Shown in pieces: positions 48,364-58,599 of a stretch of 64,000 bases of DNA. Source of the DNA: Eudorina sp. 2006-703-Eu-15 (Eukaryota > Chlorophyta > Chlorophyceae > Chlamydomonadales > Volvocaceae); NCBI GenBank assembly GCA_003117195.1, contig BDSI01000068.1, forward strand, positions 509,689-573,688, in the 5' to 3' direction. The position numbers and the translations under genes are program-made. The notes beneath the pieces are model-generated. The model saw nothing but the letters and a program-made list of their open reading frames with translations. It searched no databases and was not told where the DNA came from. Numbering within the stretch: position 1 is the stretch's first letter; each line of letters opens with the position of its first letter.

Positions 48364-49450
48364 ACACACACACACACACGAACGGTTTGGGTCAGTCGTT
48401 CCTCGCTTTACAGATACACACACTTGTTTCGGGCGGGTTGTAAAACGCATACGCACAGGGTTTCTTTTCTAATGACACAGAGCCAGTCATGGACGCGATG
48501 ATAGTGTGATAGCAAGCATTCCACTGTGCAGCAGGCACGCGGCAGCCTGCGAGTCACCGGATCACAGTGTCAACTTATATATAGAGCGCTGGCGCGCGGC
48601 GCGCGGACAAATCTAGACTAGCGATGCAGTGCTTGTCGCGCCGCACGCGCATGGCCGTGACGCACCTCCGCTCCAGTCGCGGAATGCAGACGCAACAAAT
48701 GGGCGGAATGCAAACGCAGCACTCCCCGCCGCGGGGGTCACGCGGCGCATGGTTTGGTTTGAGTCCACATGCTGATGGGGGATCGAACGATGCGCGAACG
48801 ACCGGTTCCGGATTTGGATCCATGTCCGTGCTCTTGGTTGGACCCAACGACCGCGCTTGGACGATTGAAGCACTCCGACGTGCTTGGGCACCCTCATTCA
48901 CACACGCAGGATGTGGGATGAGGGTCGTCCCGACAACTCCGCTCGCGTAAAACAAGGGGCGGCGATGGCGCCTTCGAAACCCAACCGCCAATCGACCGGC
49001 GCCCCGCACGTCCGCGCAACGCCATCTCACGTCCCGTGGGTCATCGCACCACGCCCGCATGCACATGATTACCACTGCTCAGCAAAACCAAAGGCTCTCC
49101 CCATGGTCCCCTTGCACGTGGTGTTGCCGCCTATTCAATTCCGGGGATTGCGCCGAACCCCCCTGGAGGGAGCCAGACCCGCGGGTCACAATGCTCGGCT
49201 GCTGACGAATCGACCCGCGAGCCCCTCATCGCGTGGCGCAGCGTCACGCTGCATACTTGTCGGCGGCAACCCAAGGCCCCAGCCTTCCCTTGAGCGCGCT
49301 GGGCTTCCCGGCGGCGCTGTTCCTCCACCGCCCGCCTGTCCTCCTTCGCCCGCCTGTCCTCCTTCGCCCGCCTGGCCTCTGCCAGCTAGTTGTGACCGCC
49401 CTGCTGCTTGTGTTGGTGGTGGTGGTAGTAGCGGTGTTCACCTGGACGTC
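47901..49450. repeat. CA-microsatellite-rich spacer
   Basis: (CA)n tracts lie around 48180-48260 and 48330-48380, interleaved with copies of the short repeat (CTGCTCTGCCTGCCTAAG at 48201-48218; GCATGTCACGCACTCTTG from 48294). No gene is seen. Confidence 0.6.
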
Positions 49451-49765
49451 TCAGAAGGGCAGCCCCGCCACCGGTGCCGTGCCGCCGCCGCCGCCGCGCT
49501 GCAGACATCCACGCTGTTTGAGCCACAGACATACAGCCCATTTGTCCGCTCGCTCGGCCTTAGCGTAGGCGTCGCCGCACGGCCAGCCCGCCTCGAACAG
49601 GCATTCACAAGCTGCCAGTTGTCCAGCTGCGGCAGCTCTCTCCATAGGCCTGCCCGAAGGTAAGCAGCTGCAGGCGCTGAGAGCTTCACGAAGGCTATCA
49701 ATACTTCCAACCTCGGCGAAATTGTTGATGAGCTCTTCTTGTTTTTTGAAAGGAAGCGCATCCAT
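49451..49765 (-). CDS. Small ankyrin-family protein
   Basis: An ATG at 49765 opens a 104-residue frame: MDALPFKKQEELINNFAEVG, then SIDSLREALSACSCLPSGR, ERAAAAGQLAACECLFEAGW and AERADKWAVCLWLKQRGCL, ending at 49451. It aligns without gaps over about 65 residues with the two-exon gene at 53633-54536, so the two are paralogues. An AG just upstream of the ATG (CAG before CACATGG) leaves open an earlier exon. It has two to three ankyrin-type helical pairs and is shorter than the large family members. Confidence 0.55.
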   Translation of the reverse strand: MDALPFKKQEELINNFAEVGSIDSLREALSACSCLPSGRPMERAAAAGQLAACECLFEAGWPCGDAYAKAERADKWAVCLWLKQRGCLQRGGGGGTAPVAGLPF

Positions 49766-51894
49766 GTGCTGCACAACCAACGTTTCGGGGTGAGACGAAC
49801 GGGGCTTCCAGTCCCTAAAGCCGACTCGAAGGCTGGTTCCCGAGGGTCATGTTGCTGTCCACGACAGCATTGGAATGTTATGGCCAGTGCAGGCCGCGTT
49901 TTATTGCGGCATCCGCCGGTCAAAGAACCGCAAGAACCCAGCTTCAGGTCATTCAGCAAGTGCTGTGCGAATTTCGCCAACAATCAATGTTCTTATGGTA
50001 GAGCAACACAGCCAGGACCGGTATCCGCCTTGGATGCTAGCAACCAGACACATAGCGGGTTTTCACAAATCAGCACTCGCCGATCATTTGTGCAGCTGGC
50101 AAGGTTAAAAGATGTGTACGTAAGTAGGTCGTCAGTGCAGCCATGGATACTTCGTCCGGCATGTACGATTTTCAGGCACCCACGTTTGGCTCTGGCCAAT
50201 GACGGGACGGTCTCCGGCACTCCTTGCACAACTTCAAGCCGTGGAGCTGAGACACAAAGATTATGATAGTGGCGGCCTTCCATGATTGCAAGACGTGCAG
50301 TAGGGTGAACCTGATTTTACAGTCGTAGCGCGCTGCACGTTGTGCCCATCGCATTGCTGTATAAGCTTTAAATGGTTGAAACTCGGAAGCGATGTCCGGA
50401 ATTTGCTGGCAAGGGCAGCTCCCTGAGATCTTCCCGTGAGCGCTGCCCGCCCATTTCCCTAACGCTTTATTCTTGGCAGGACCGGAAGACAGAAACCCTG
50501 AAGTTAGTGCTCTAATCCATTATGACGACAAGTCCATTAAGGGAGGTGCGTGCGGGCCGGCCACTGTCGATGCACGTTTTCGGTTAGGCCAGCGGCTTCA
50601 CTACCGACGAGTGCTGAAAGTCACACATCGCCATTTAATCCGATAAGGCTGCGTTTTTCTCTCGGGCTGACAGTCAGGCAAGTACGCTGCATTAAGAAGA
50701 CCATACTCCGATGTCATCTTTGGTACGGCCAGTACGGCAATAAGTTGCCATGTGAGGCCCTGCGGACGCGTCGGAAGGCGCACACGCCTGCGCTACACTA
50801 CAACGAAGCGGTACTTGGCTAGCGTAGGGGGGATGTGAAACGGCGCCCGAGTCAAAGCGAAGTCTCCTCTCAACTGGACGCGCCACGTAAGGGCTTGCGT
50901 AGGGGCACGCGAGAGAGATACATTCAGGAGCTGACGAAATGACCCAATGGGCGGAGAACAAAAGTAACAGCGTTTCCATCACGTTCCACTGCACGGACTG
51001 ACATATCAGACGCCCCAGCTGCGTGCGCTGCAGTTGGACAACGGCGGGGTACGGCAATTACCATTCATGATCAAACGTGTGACGATACTTTGAGTGTGCC
51101 TGCAAAGGATCCTCTCCCAACGCATGAGCTGTTCAATCTGGCTGTCGATCGTGCTGTTGCTCTCTAGCTCAGTTACCAGTTGAGCCGGTGTGGCTCAATC
51201 GGTTGTCCAGCATTTATAATTGCAGGTGCGGGGGAACCAGGCAGATATCTTCAGCAACCGGTTCGACACGCGGTCGGTCAGATCAGGGGTAGCCGTGCTG
51301 CTCCGGGCGGCAAAGAGCCCGGATGTAACCGTTACAAGGTGGACCCGTGTCCCGACCGAGCTCGCAGTCGTCAGGCGACGCAAGGGTGACGGAGGGCGAA
51401 CGATGTACGGCACATGACGTCATCATGGCAGGTAAGGCAAGTTACGCCAGGGGCGCTGCATGTCGCCATCCTCGTTGTTGTGACGGAGTGCTCCGAATTG
51501 ATTTTTCCTGGCAGCCAGGCTTCGATTCACCCCCGTGAGTCGGCCATTGCAAGCGCTTCTGCTTGTGCTGCTGATATAATGGCAGCTGCATTAGCATGCT
51601 CGCATTTAACAGCCAGGAACCGCCAACTGAAGCTTCCGTAATTCCTTGGTGACCGTCTTCTTGCTGCATGTGACCGTATTCATGCGACCAGTGCACCAAA
51701 TTTGCAGACAGCCAACAAATACAGCACCACAACATAGAATCCCAGACCCGGACCGGGGCCGTCCGGACAGGTCCCTGATGGTGGCGAGCGACCCCCCGTC
51801 GCCTTCCAAGCACCACTACTTGTCACTGCCAGGATCCGGTCGTGGCTGGGGTGGTGATTCTAATTAATTAACCGTTACAATGATTCGCTAATAG

Positions 51895-52110
51895 GGGCGC
51901 CCCGGTGGCTAACTCCCCCGGAGCGGGCTTCATCCCTGGCTATGGACGGTCCTCAGGACCAGGGTGGTTCCCTGGTAGAGTGGGTGCGGGGTGTGCTTCG
52001 GTGCACTTGTGGAGCCTGTCGGGTGCGCCCAGGTGATTCTTGCAGTGTGTGGTGAGGAGGTCACGGCTGTCATCGATGACCCGCGGAGTCCACCGTAACA
52101 TCATTAATAA
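51895..52110 (+). mobile_element. LINE 3' end-like segment with AT-rich tail
   Basis: It ends GATGACCCGCGGAGTCCACC then GTAACATCATTAATAAAA, following hairpin-prone GC-rich sequence. The GTCA-GATGACCCGCGG block recurs near 34080-34110. The layout (hairpin, CGTAAC, AT-rich or microsatellite tail) parallels the CA- and CATT-tailed LINE ends elsewhere in the window. Confidence 0.45.
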
Positions 52111-52552
52111 AAAACATCAAGAAGCCTTATGAAGCCATCCGTACACCCGTCAAATGGACAAAACATGGTGCGTGCCACGTGCACGCGACAAGCCGTGACG
52201 TACTGAGGGCACATCACGACACCCCTGGTTACGCACTCTGCCAATTATGAGCGACTACACCTGCAGGAACGTTCTTTGACCTTATTAGCCCTGAGAATTT
52301 GCAACCTAGCTAGATGGCTATAGATAATCAAGCATGCACGGCTCCTGCACAACAGGGATGGCCAAACACATGCACGGTTCCCGTCCCCATTCTGTCGATC
52401 CAACCAGCAGTCCAAAGCAGTGCGACCCCACTACCCCAGCAGCGGGCCCGTTTACGAGGCCCCACACGCTTTGGGCGCATTTCCAATCGAGCACGTCATC
52501 CCTCAGAACCTGCGTCCTTTCCTTCCGTGGGAGCCTGCCTCACTCCGGAATA

Positions 52553-52672
52553 CACCTGCCTTCCTTCTTAACCTGCCTTCCTTCTTAACCTGCCTTCCAG
52601 CGGAATCTGCCTTCCTTCTTAACCTGCCTACCTTCGGAACCTGCCTTCCAGCGAAAACTGCCTTCGGAATCT
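52553..52672. repeat. Degenerate tandem repeat CCTGCCTTCCTTCTTAA
   Basis: About six to seven units of 17-19 bases, alternating TTCCTTCTTAA and TTCCAGCGGAA variants. Confidence 0.8.
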
Positions 52673-53632
52673 GTTCACATCAACTCCCAAGCTAGCACAA
52701 CCTACCCGCACATCACTGACCGCACGCCGATGGACGCAATGAAAAGCTGCTCGTCAGCCAAATACCGCATTATGACAACCAAGCTGTTCATCCAACACAA
52801 TATGCCTCCGCCTCAAACAGCTCCCGCCCGTGGCTCCTGCCGCGCCTCCGTGTGACCTTGCGCAGTCCCAGCGAGCGGCCTTTTTCCACCGTACATATTC
52901 CGCACGCCCGTCGCCGTTGCTGACGAACACACCGTCGCTCTCAACCGGAAATGCACGGTTGACTTCAACAAGCAAGGTCACGAGACTCGCTCGCCCCGCG
53001 GGTGCGGATGCTCCCTTCGACCAGATGCTCCAAACGAGTACTGACAAGCACAGAGACGACGCTCGGTGCATACCCTGATGTTCGCATGCCCAACACCCAG
53101 ACCCGCCGAGAGCGTGCATGTATGCCGCAAGGATGCACCAGCTAGATATGGTAGATACAGAGGGAGGACGACATGGTGGGATCGCGCGGGGATAGGCAGC
53201 AGGCCGAATAAATAACGTCACAATTCCCATGCGCACGCAGTGGCTGACTAATAACGGGGGGGGCTCGTGACCGCCCTGTCAGGACCTGGGGAAAGTGCGA
53301 TTAGGAACAGGTGCGCGATGAATACGCTCCGACGCACATGATCTCGACCAGTCGGCACCACCACGAACACAGACATCCACCACAGCCGGCCTGGCGGGTG
53401 TTGAGACATCGGGTCGACTAGTGCTGCTGCACAGAGCCCGCGGCAAGGGCCGGTTGTGTACCGTCCCAGAACACTGGCATATACCCCGAGCTGCTGAATT
53501 TGTCAACGGGGACGCGGGGCAGCTCCCCATGCCCATATGTCGTTCGAGACGCGCCGATGAAGGGAAACATCCAACATGGAGCCATGCTTGCTCGGTGCCT
53601 CATAAGAGAGAGCGCTAGCTCCTGAAGCATCG

Positions 53633-54536
53633 TCATACTGCATCGCGCCACAGCGGCGGCTGGGACAGCAGCCATTCCCCGGCGCCTTGCGCGCCCCTGT
53701 CCGCAGCAGCAGCAGCAGCACCAGCCCCAACCATCGCGTCCTGCAGGCCCGCCGTCGCTGCGCCGTGCGGGTGCCGGCTCATGGGCGGGAAATCCAACAC
53801 GACACGTGCGTTGTGGAAGGTGGCCTGCCAGCCCATACCGCAACTGAGGAGCACCTTGCGCATCACGCCGTCCTGCCAGTTGGGGAGCGCCCGTTGCGGC
53901 TTGCCGTGCTCCCGCATGTCGGCAGGGGTATCAGCTGGCGCAGGCAGCTCGCAGCTGGACCCGCTGGGCTTGGTCTGGGCTTCGTCGTCGGGAGCCGCGG
54001 CCGAGCAGCTGTGACCTCGTGTAGACAGCTCTGAAGCCGCGGCACCGTGCGCGCTCCTGGACTTAAGTAGTAGGATTAAATCACGTTTTCCTGCTTCCAA
54101 GGCCTTCAAAAGCGCATTGCCCATGGGACACTTTTCCGAGAGCAGCCAGTCGACCACCTCAAGGCGGTCAGCTTCCACAGCGACCTCCGTGAACTCCGCA
54201 TTCCAAAAAACTCGACCAGCTTGTACGAACACCTTTATTTGCGTATGGGCAGGTACGCGGAAAGATATGACAGTGGGTTGGGAAAGCCAGACGAGCTCTT
54301 ACGAGTGGCCCATTTTTCTAACCAGCAATCACACGACTGACATCTGTATGCCATTATCAGTTGTGTTGGGAACATTGCATCCCATAGTCCCACCAACCAT
54401 TCACCTTGAGAGAGCGCAACGACGCGCCATCACGGATAAAGGTGCAAAACTGTTGACGTTTCTCATTGGGGTTGAGCTTCTCCGCAAGCTTCCGAAGCTC
54501 CTGTTCCTCATCGCGAGCGGAGATGTCATCTACCAT
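53633..54536 (-). CDS. Two-exon ankyrin-family protein
   Basis: Exon 1, 54405-54536, starts at an ATG: MVDDISARDEEQELRKLAEK, LNPNEKRQQFCTFIRDGAS, LRSLK. A GTGAAT donor and an AAAG acceptor (172-base intron) lead in phase 0 to exon 2, 53633-54232: VFVQAGRVFWNAEFTEVAVE, ADRLEVVDWLLSEKCP, ALEAGKRDLILLLKSRS, then a disordered Ala/Pro/Ser-rich half and a stop. Total 243 residues. The N-terminal half aligns with the small ankyrin gene at 49451-49765. It is a likely protein-interaction module with unknown partner. Exon 1 is shorter than 60 codons, so simple ORF scans miss it. Confidence 0.6.
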
Positions 54537-54956
54537 CCTTCATGAACGTATCTCCGTTGATCAATTTTCATGAGTTATAATACACGAGTATCAGAGATAG
54601 ATACAAACGTTCACAGGCTTGGTATCTTTTCATATCCGGTCAGCAGTATGGCCTTCAAGGTATCGTTCGGTATCGCTCGGCCGTTTTGTGTCGTACTCAC
54701 TGGTCGCCCACCAGTTTCGACACGCATGCTGCCATGTTCATGTTTTTGCTTATTCTTTACTCACATGGTCATTGTGGAAGTTATTGGACCACTATTGAGA
54801 ATAATTGGCAACTCGACCGAAGCGCCAGCGGAGAACGACGAGGCCAGCACATCACCGCGAGGCATCCACCTGCATACCTGACCCCACGCCTTGTTGCCGC
54901 AAGGTACAACGGTACAGCATTACACGGCAGTGCACTATCGCGGAGGTTTGCTGTAG

Positions 54957-56771
54957 TCTTAGGGGACTCTCCCTTGTACTCAAGTGTTGGTGTTGCAAAC
55001 GGAAGGAAAGGGTTCCGAGCTGTCCGCAGCTGCTGTCGCGCCTTGCTAACACGAGCCTGCGTGCCATGGGATGCTCCTGCGGAATATTCTGGGGGGTAGC
55101 GCGGGGGCACTGTAGGGCTACTTGCAGTAGGCGATTGACACGTGCTGAGATATCTCCTTGACTTAAGGTCACCCCGCTGGACCGTAATGCGGGGCAGGGG
55201 TGGTCATTGCGGCCCTACGTGCCGGTCAGTGCCTGGCCCGTGTGACCCTCCGGTGCCCCCTCCTCTCTGGGTCTGGGACCTCTCGGTAACCCTTAGAACT
55301 ACTCACAGAGGAAGAGTCAACCGCTGCCCGATCCCACGGCACCCTGGCATCCTGTGTCGTGTATGTGGCTCCTTGACCCCACTGCCCGAACCGCGTTGGG
55401 GCCAAGCAGCACCGCCGTGCGTGCATCTTCGTGGAGACGTTCATGGGAATGGTCCCTCTTGTCGCGTCCGCACAACCGACAGCATCAAGCGGCATCCCGG
55501 GGAGTCACGTCACGCTGCCTCATGAGCACAAAACCCATCGCGGCCGAGAAGCGCCCTCAGACCTAGAATACCGCAACCCGTGGAGCCGCGGTTCACAGTG
55601 CAGCAGGCCCCGCGCCACGCCGCCAAGCAACTCGGCGTTTGACATCCCATGACTTTGTTGTTAGCATCTTCAAACGGACCGACCGCTGCCACCGCGTACT
55701 TATTATTAGGATGTTACAGCGGAACCCCCGGGTCATCGGTACTACAAAATGTGTGGTGCAAACCTGGTTCGTCGGTCTTGAACGGTCTTCATCAGGCTTC
55801 TGACTCGACAAGGGCAGCAGTACGTACTTCCGTCGCAATATCCGCAATCAAACAACAGCAGGGCCAATGGCCAAACCTTGATGTACCTGGTCTACAGTTG
55901 CAGCCCGACCATGTCTGCATGCCTTGGAGCCAAAAAACGATGAACATGCCCGCAAACGTCCAGTTCACATGTCTGGAACACGCTGGAACGCAGCTTCCAT
56001 GCAAGTTTGGCTTCCAGCCACAGGCCGTTGCCGTACAGGCGCCAGCCCGGCGGTGTCCTTTCGGGCTGGCGGTGTCGTTTCGGCTGTACACACACACGAA
56101 AAGGCTGCTTAGCGAATTGTCGTACACCCACGACTATTGCCGCACATTAGACGGTTTAATCCTCACAACGGCAATTAATATAGAAACGTGGACCAATGAG
56201 GAAGGACGAAGTGGCATACGCAGCATTGCGTGTCGTCCATGTCGTTGGTGTCGTGTACGCCATCGCACCGGCCTTCCAGGAGTCTTCCAGGTACGACAGA
56301 CAACACGGATGATTGGTCAGTGCACTCGTACGGCCACGCAGTAGTGGTACTGTGATACTGACCGAGGTGAAGTAGATCCGGAACAGGCCACAACTACCAA
56401 AGCTCGCGCTCTATCAAGGACAAGAGCTGCACCCCAAGCAAGTGGCTGGCCCCGCCACCGCAACAAGTCACACCCAAGCCGGTGTCTATTTAGCTGCAAG
56501 CGGAACCCGCTCATAAAGCGCATCAAGGGGTTAGGACTAGGCGAATTCGTGCCTGAAGCCAAGAACATCGGGACGCGACAAACAAGTCACCACATTAAGC
56601 CACTTAGGCAAAGCATTCAGAGCATAGCATTCGTTGGATTGCACTCAGCGCAACTGCAACCTGCTCACCACACAACTTCAGGAACACGCTGCACACGGCA
56701 CCTCCCGATCCCGCATACCGGTTACCGGTGCCCACAGGGACCCCATCGAGGCTGTCCTACCTGCCGGCATC
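54957..56771. repeat. 1.8-kb duplicated segment, copy 1
   Basis: It matches 61929-63696 in the same orientation from CTCTCCCTTGTACTCAAGT to CTGTCCTACCTGCCGGCATC, with scattered substitutions and several indels (one of about 100 bases near 55700-55800). Both copies keep a GCCAGCCCG...CGGGCTGGC hairpin (here 56041-56070). On the minus strand both keep an open frame with MRFMSGFRLQLNRHRLGCDL, and on the plus strand both keep a 72-73-codon frame containing GIPGSHVTLPHEHKTHR. No terminal inverted repeats are seen. The element type is unknown. Confidence 0.85.
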
Positions 56772-56966
56772 ACCATCCGCCCAGCACGTTGCAAACAGCA
56801 AGCAACGGCAAGGCCCCGGGCAAACACTCTATGAACCGCGCACCATCACGAGGACATCTTTAACGTGAATACGTGTACATGGGATTTTCCAGCACGCCAT
56901 TCCCTCAAGCAGACTCTGCATCAACTGCACCCAAGGAGAGAAGTCTCCCCCGTCTCGCATTGGGAG

Positions 56967-57251
56967 TGTAGCAGCGCGACACAAAGGCTTACTCGAGATG
57001 TCTGGAACCTTTTTCTTGGGCTATTTTTCTTTGCGGTCTCAACCCTAGCATGGATTGACTATTGACTATCCCCTCACCAATGTGCACGCGCCCAGGATCG
57101 TTGCCGCCGGCAGGATTTGAAGCCCACCGCGTCGGCCAACCTAGGTCTCGATACCAGTGTAGCAGCGCGACACAAAGGCTTACTCGAGCGAGATGTCTGA
57201 AACCCCTTTCTTGGGCAATTTTCCTTTGCGGTCCGGCCAGCCCTGCTTACA
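56967..57251 (-). mobile_element. TRIM-like miniature LTR retroelement 2
   Basis: Direct repeats 56967-57050 and 57158-57251 (84 and 94 bp, similar, with indels) bound a 107-bp interior. The whole element is flanked by the 5-bp duplication GGGAG (56962-56966 and 57252-57256). Read on the minus strand, one base inside the 5' LTR lies TGGTATCGAGACC (57144-57156), identical over 13 bases to the site in TRIM 1. A tRNA T-arm-like GGGCTTCAAATCCTGCC follows (57109-57125). The element is older than TRIM 1, judging by LTR divergence. There is no coding capacity. Confidence 0.85.
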
Positions 57252-57256
57252 GGGAG

Positions 57257-58116
57257 TCAAATGGCAAATCCCAACAAGCTATCACCGGCGGAATAAGACG
57301 CCCAGCGTGTAGTAATGGATAATCTAAGTGAAGCCATGCGGCATCCCGGTGATCCACGGGGCCGCCTTGCGACCACGTGCAGTTCAAAGCTCTTTGAATG
57401 CCGCTCTTTGAATGCCTTTGCACACCTGATGCCGTACGATGTACAGCTACGACCTACCTTGTTCCGGTACGAGCACAGCTGGCATGACTACGATCTCGCT
57501 CAGGTACGATGTACAGCTGATATTACTTCGACCTCGTTCCCAAGCCCACCAGGACAGCCTCATTACTTCAATCTAATCATACCTAGTCGCACTCGCTGGT
57601 AACGCTGCTGGTGATACGACCAACCGACGCTGTTCACCAACGGCCTGTTGCGCGGCAACGGTATCTGCGGCTGCTGCGTCAAAGCGCAACGCCGCGGGGG
57701 CCGGCGTTCCTCTCATAGGGACGTGCCCACCTTCGCTTCGTGTCGGAAATTTTCTGCCGCAGCACCTACCAGTGCCGGGCCCCGGCGGAACTGGGAATGA
57801 ACATCTTTCGCATCGATTGCGCCCAGACGTGACGTGATGGGCCACAATCTGTGGGCTCGGCAGCAGGAACATGCCGAGCAAGGGTGGAAGGCGACCGACG
57901 GCAGCTGCCAACACCGGTGACACTGGCCAGCACACCAACAGTCGCCCGCGTGTCCCGCGGCGGGTCTATCTCCCCTTCCGTACATCCGTAGACGGCGACA
58001 GACCGGATCGACGAGCTGAGGCCGGCTGAGCGCAGGATGACCGCTGGTTCGATTGACGGCCTCGAGTACACCTGAGGTAGGATGCCGTTGCCGGCAGCGT
58101 GTAGGGGCGGCCACGG
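57257..58116. other. Spacer, no gene recognised
   Basis: Contains short local duplications (CTCTTTGAATGCC at 57391 and 57403; GTACGATGTACAGCT at 57435 and 57502). No convincing exon. Confidence 0.4.
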
Positions 58117-58186
58117 TCAGAACCGCCTTGGTACCCCATTGCTGGCAGGACTGGAGAGCTGGAGCGGATAAGTGCGTAACCTGCCC

Positions 58187-58570
58187 TCAGAAGCGCTGCA
58201 GCTCGCGCTTGAAGGATTCTTCAGCCCATAAAAGCGCGTTCGAGTCGCCTGCAGCGGCCGCCGCCTGCAGCTCATCTGTGTCCAGGCCGTGGCTCCCCCG
58301 CTGCAGCAGTACGGCGGGAGGACGTGACACCCAAGGCTGGTCCGACCAGCTTTGTTGATACGGCGCGCGCTCTCCGACCTTCGAAGCCCCGCCGGCCGTC
58401 GGCTCCTCCTCGTCACCCATGCGCCGCTCGAGGTCCATGTCGTGCTCCTGACCGGCTTGAGCGGCGGTTTGAGCGGCCGCCGGGTGGGCGCCTTGCATGC
58501 ATTTTCCCTGCAGAACGGGCAGCAAGCAGTTTGAAGTTTGCCTCGGTCATTGCCAGTCGACGTGCACGGC
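58187..58570 (-). pseudogene. Possible ankyrin-family remnant
   Basis: The minus frame ends LQAAAAAGDSNALLWAEESF before a stop at 58187; a different frame upstream begins MTEANFKLLAARSAGKMHA (ATG near 58553). The AAAAGD core resembles ankyrin units of the neighbours, but the frame is broken and the match is short. Confidence 0.25.
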
Positions 58571-58599
58571 TTGGGCAGTGATGACACAGGCAACAGACA

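Larger units (their letters stand above)
49766..53632. other. Spacer with LINE-like and SINE-like pieces
   Basis: No gene is assigned. Seen here: a Pol III A-box-like TGGCTCAATCGG near 51190 with GGTTCGACACG about 70 bases on; a LINE 3'-end-like segment 51895-52105; and the tandem CCTGCCTTCC region 52553-52672. Confidence 0.45.

Noticed and set aside
51180..51280. tRNA gene candidate with A-box TGGCTCAATCGG and a GGTTCGACACG
   Set aside because: No cloverleaf folds: acceptor and anticodon stems do not pair; at most a degenerate SINE head.
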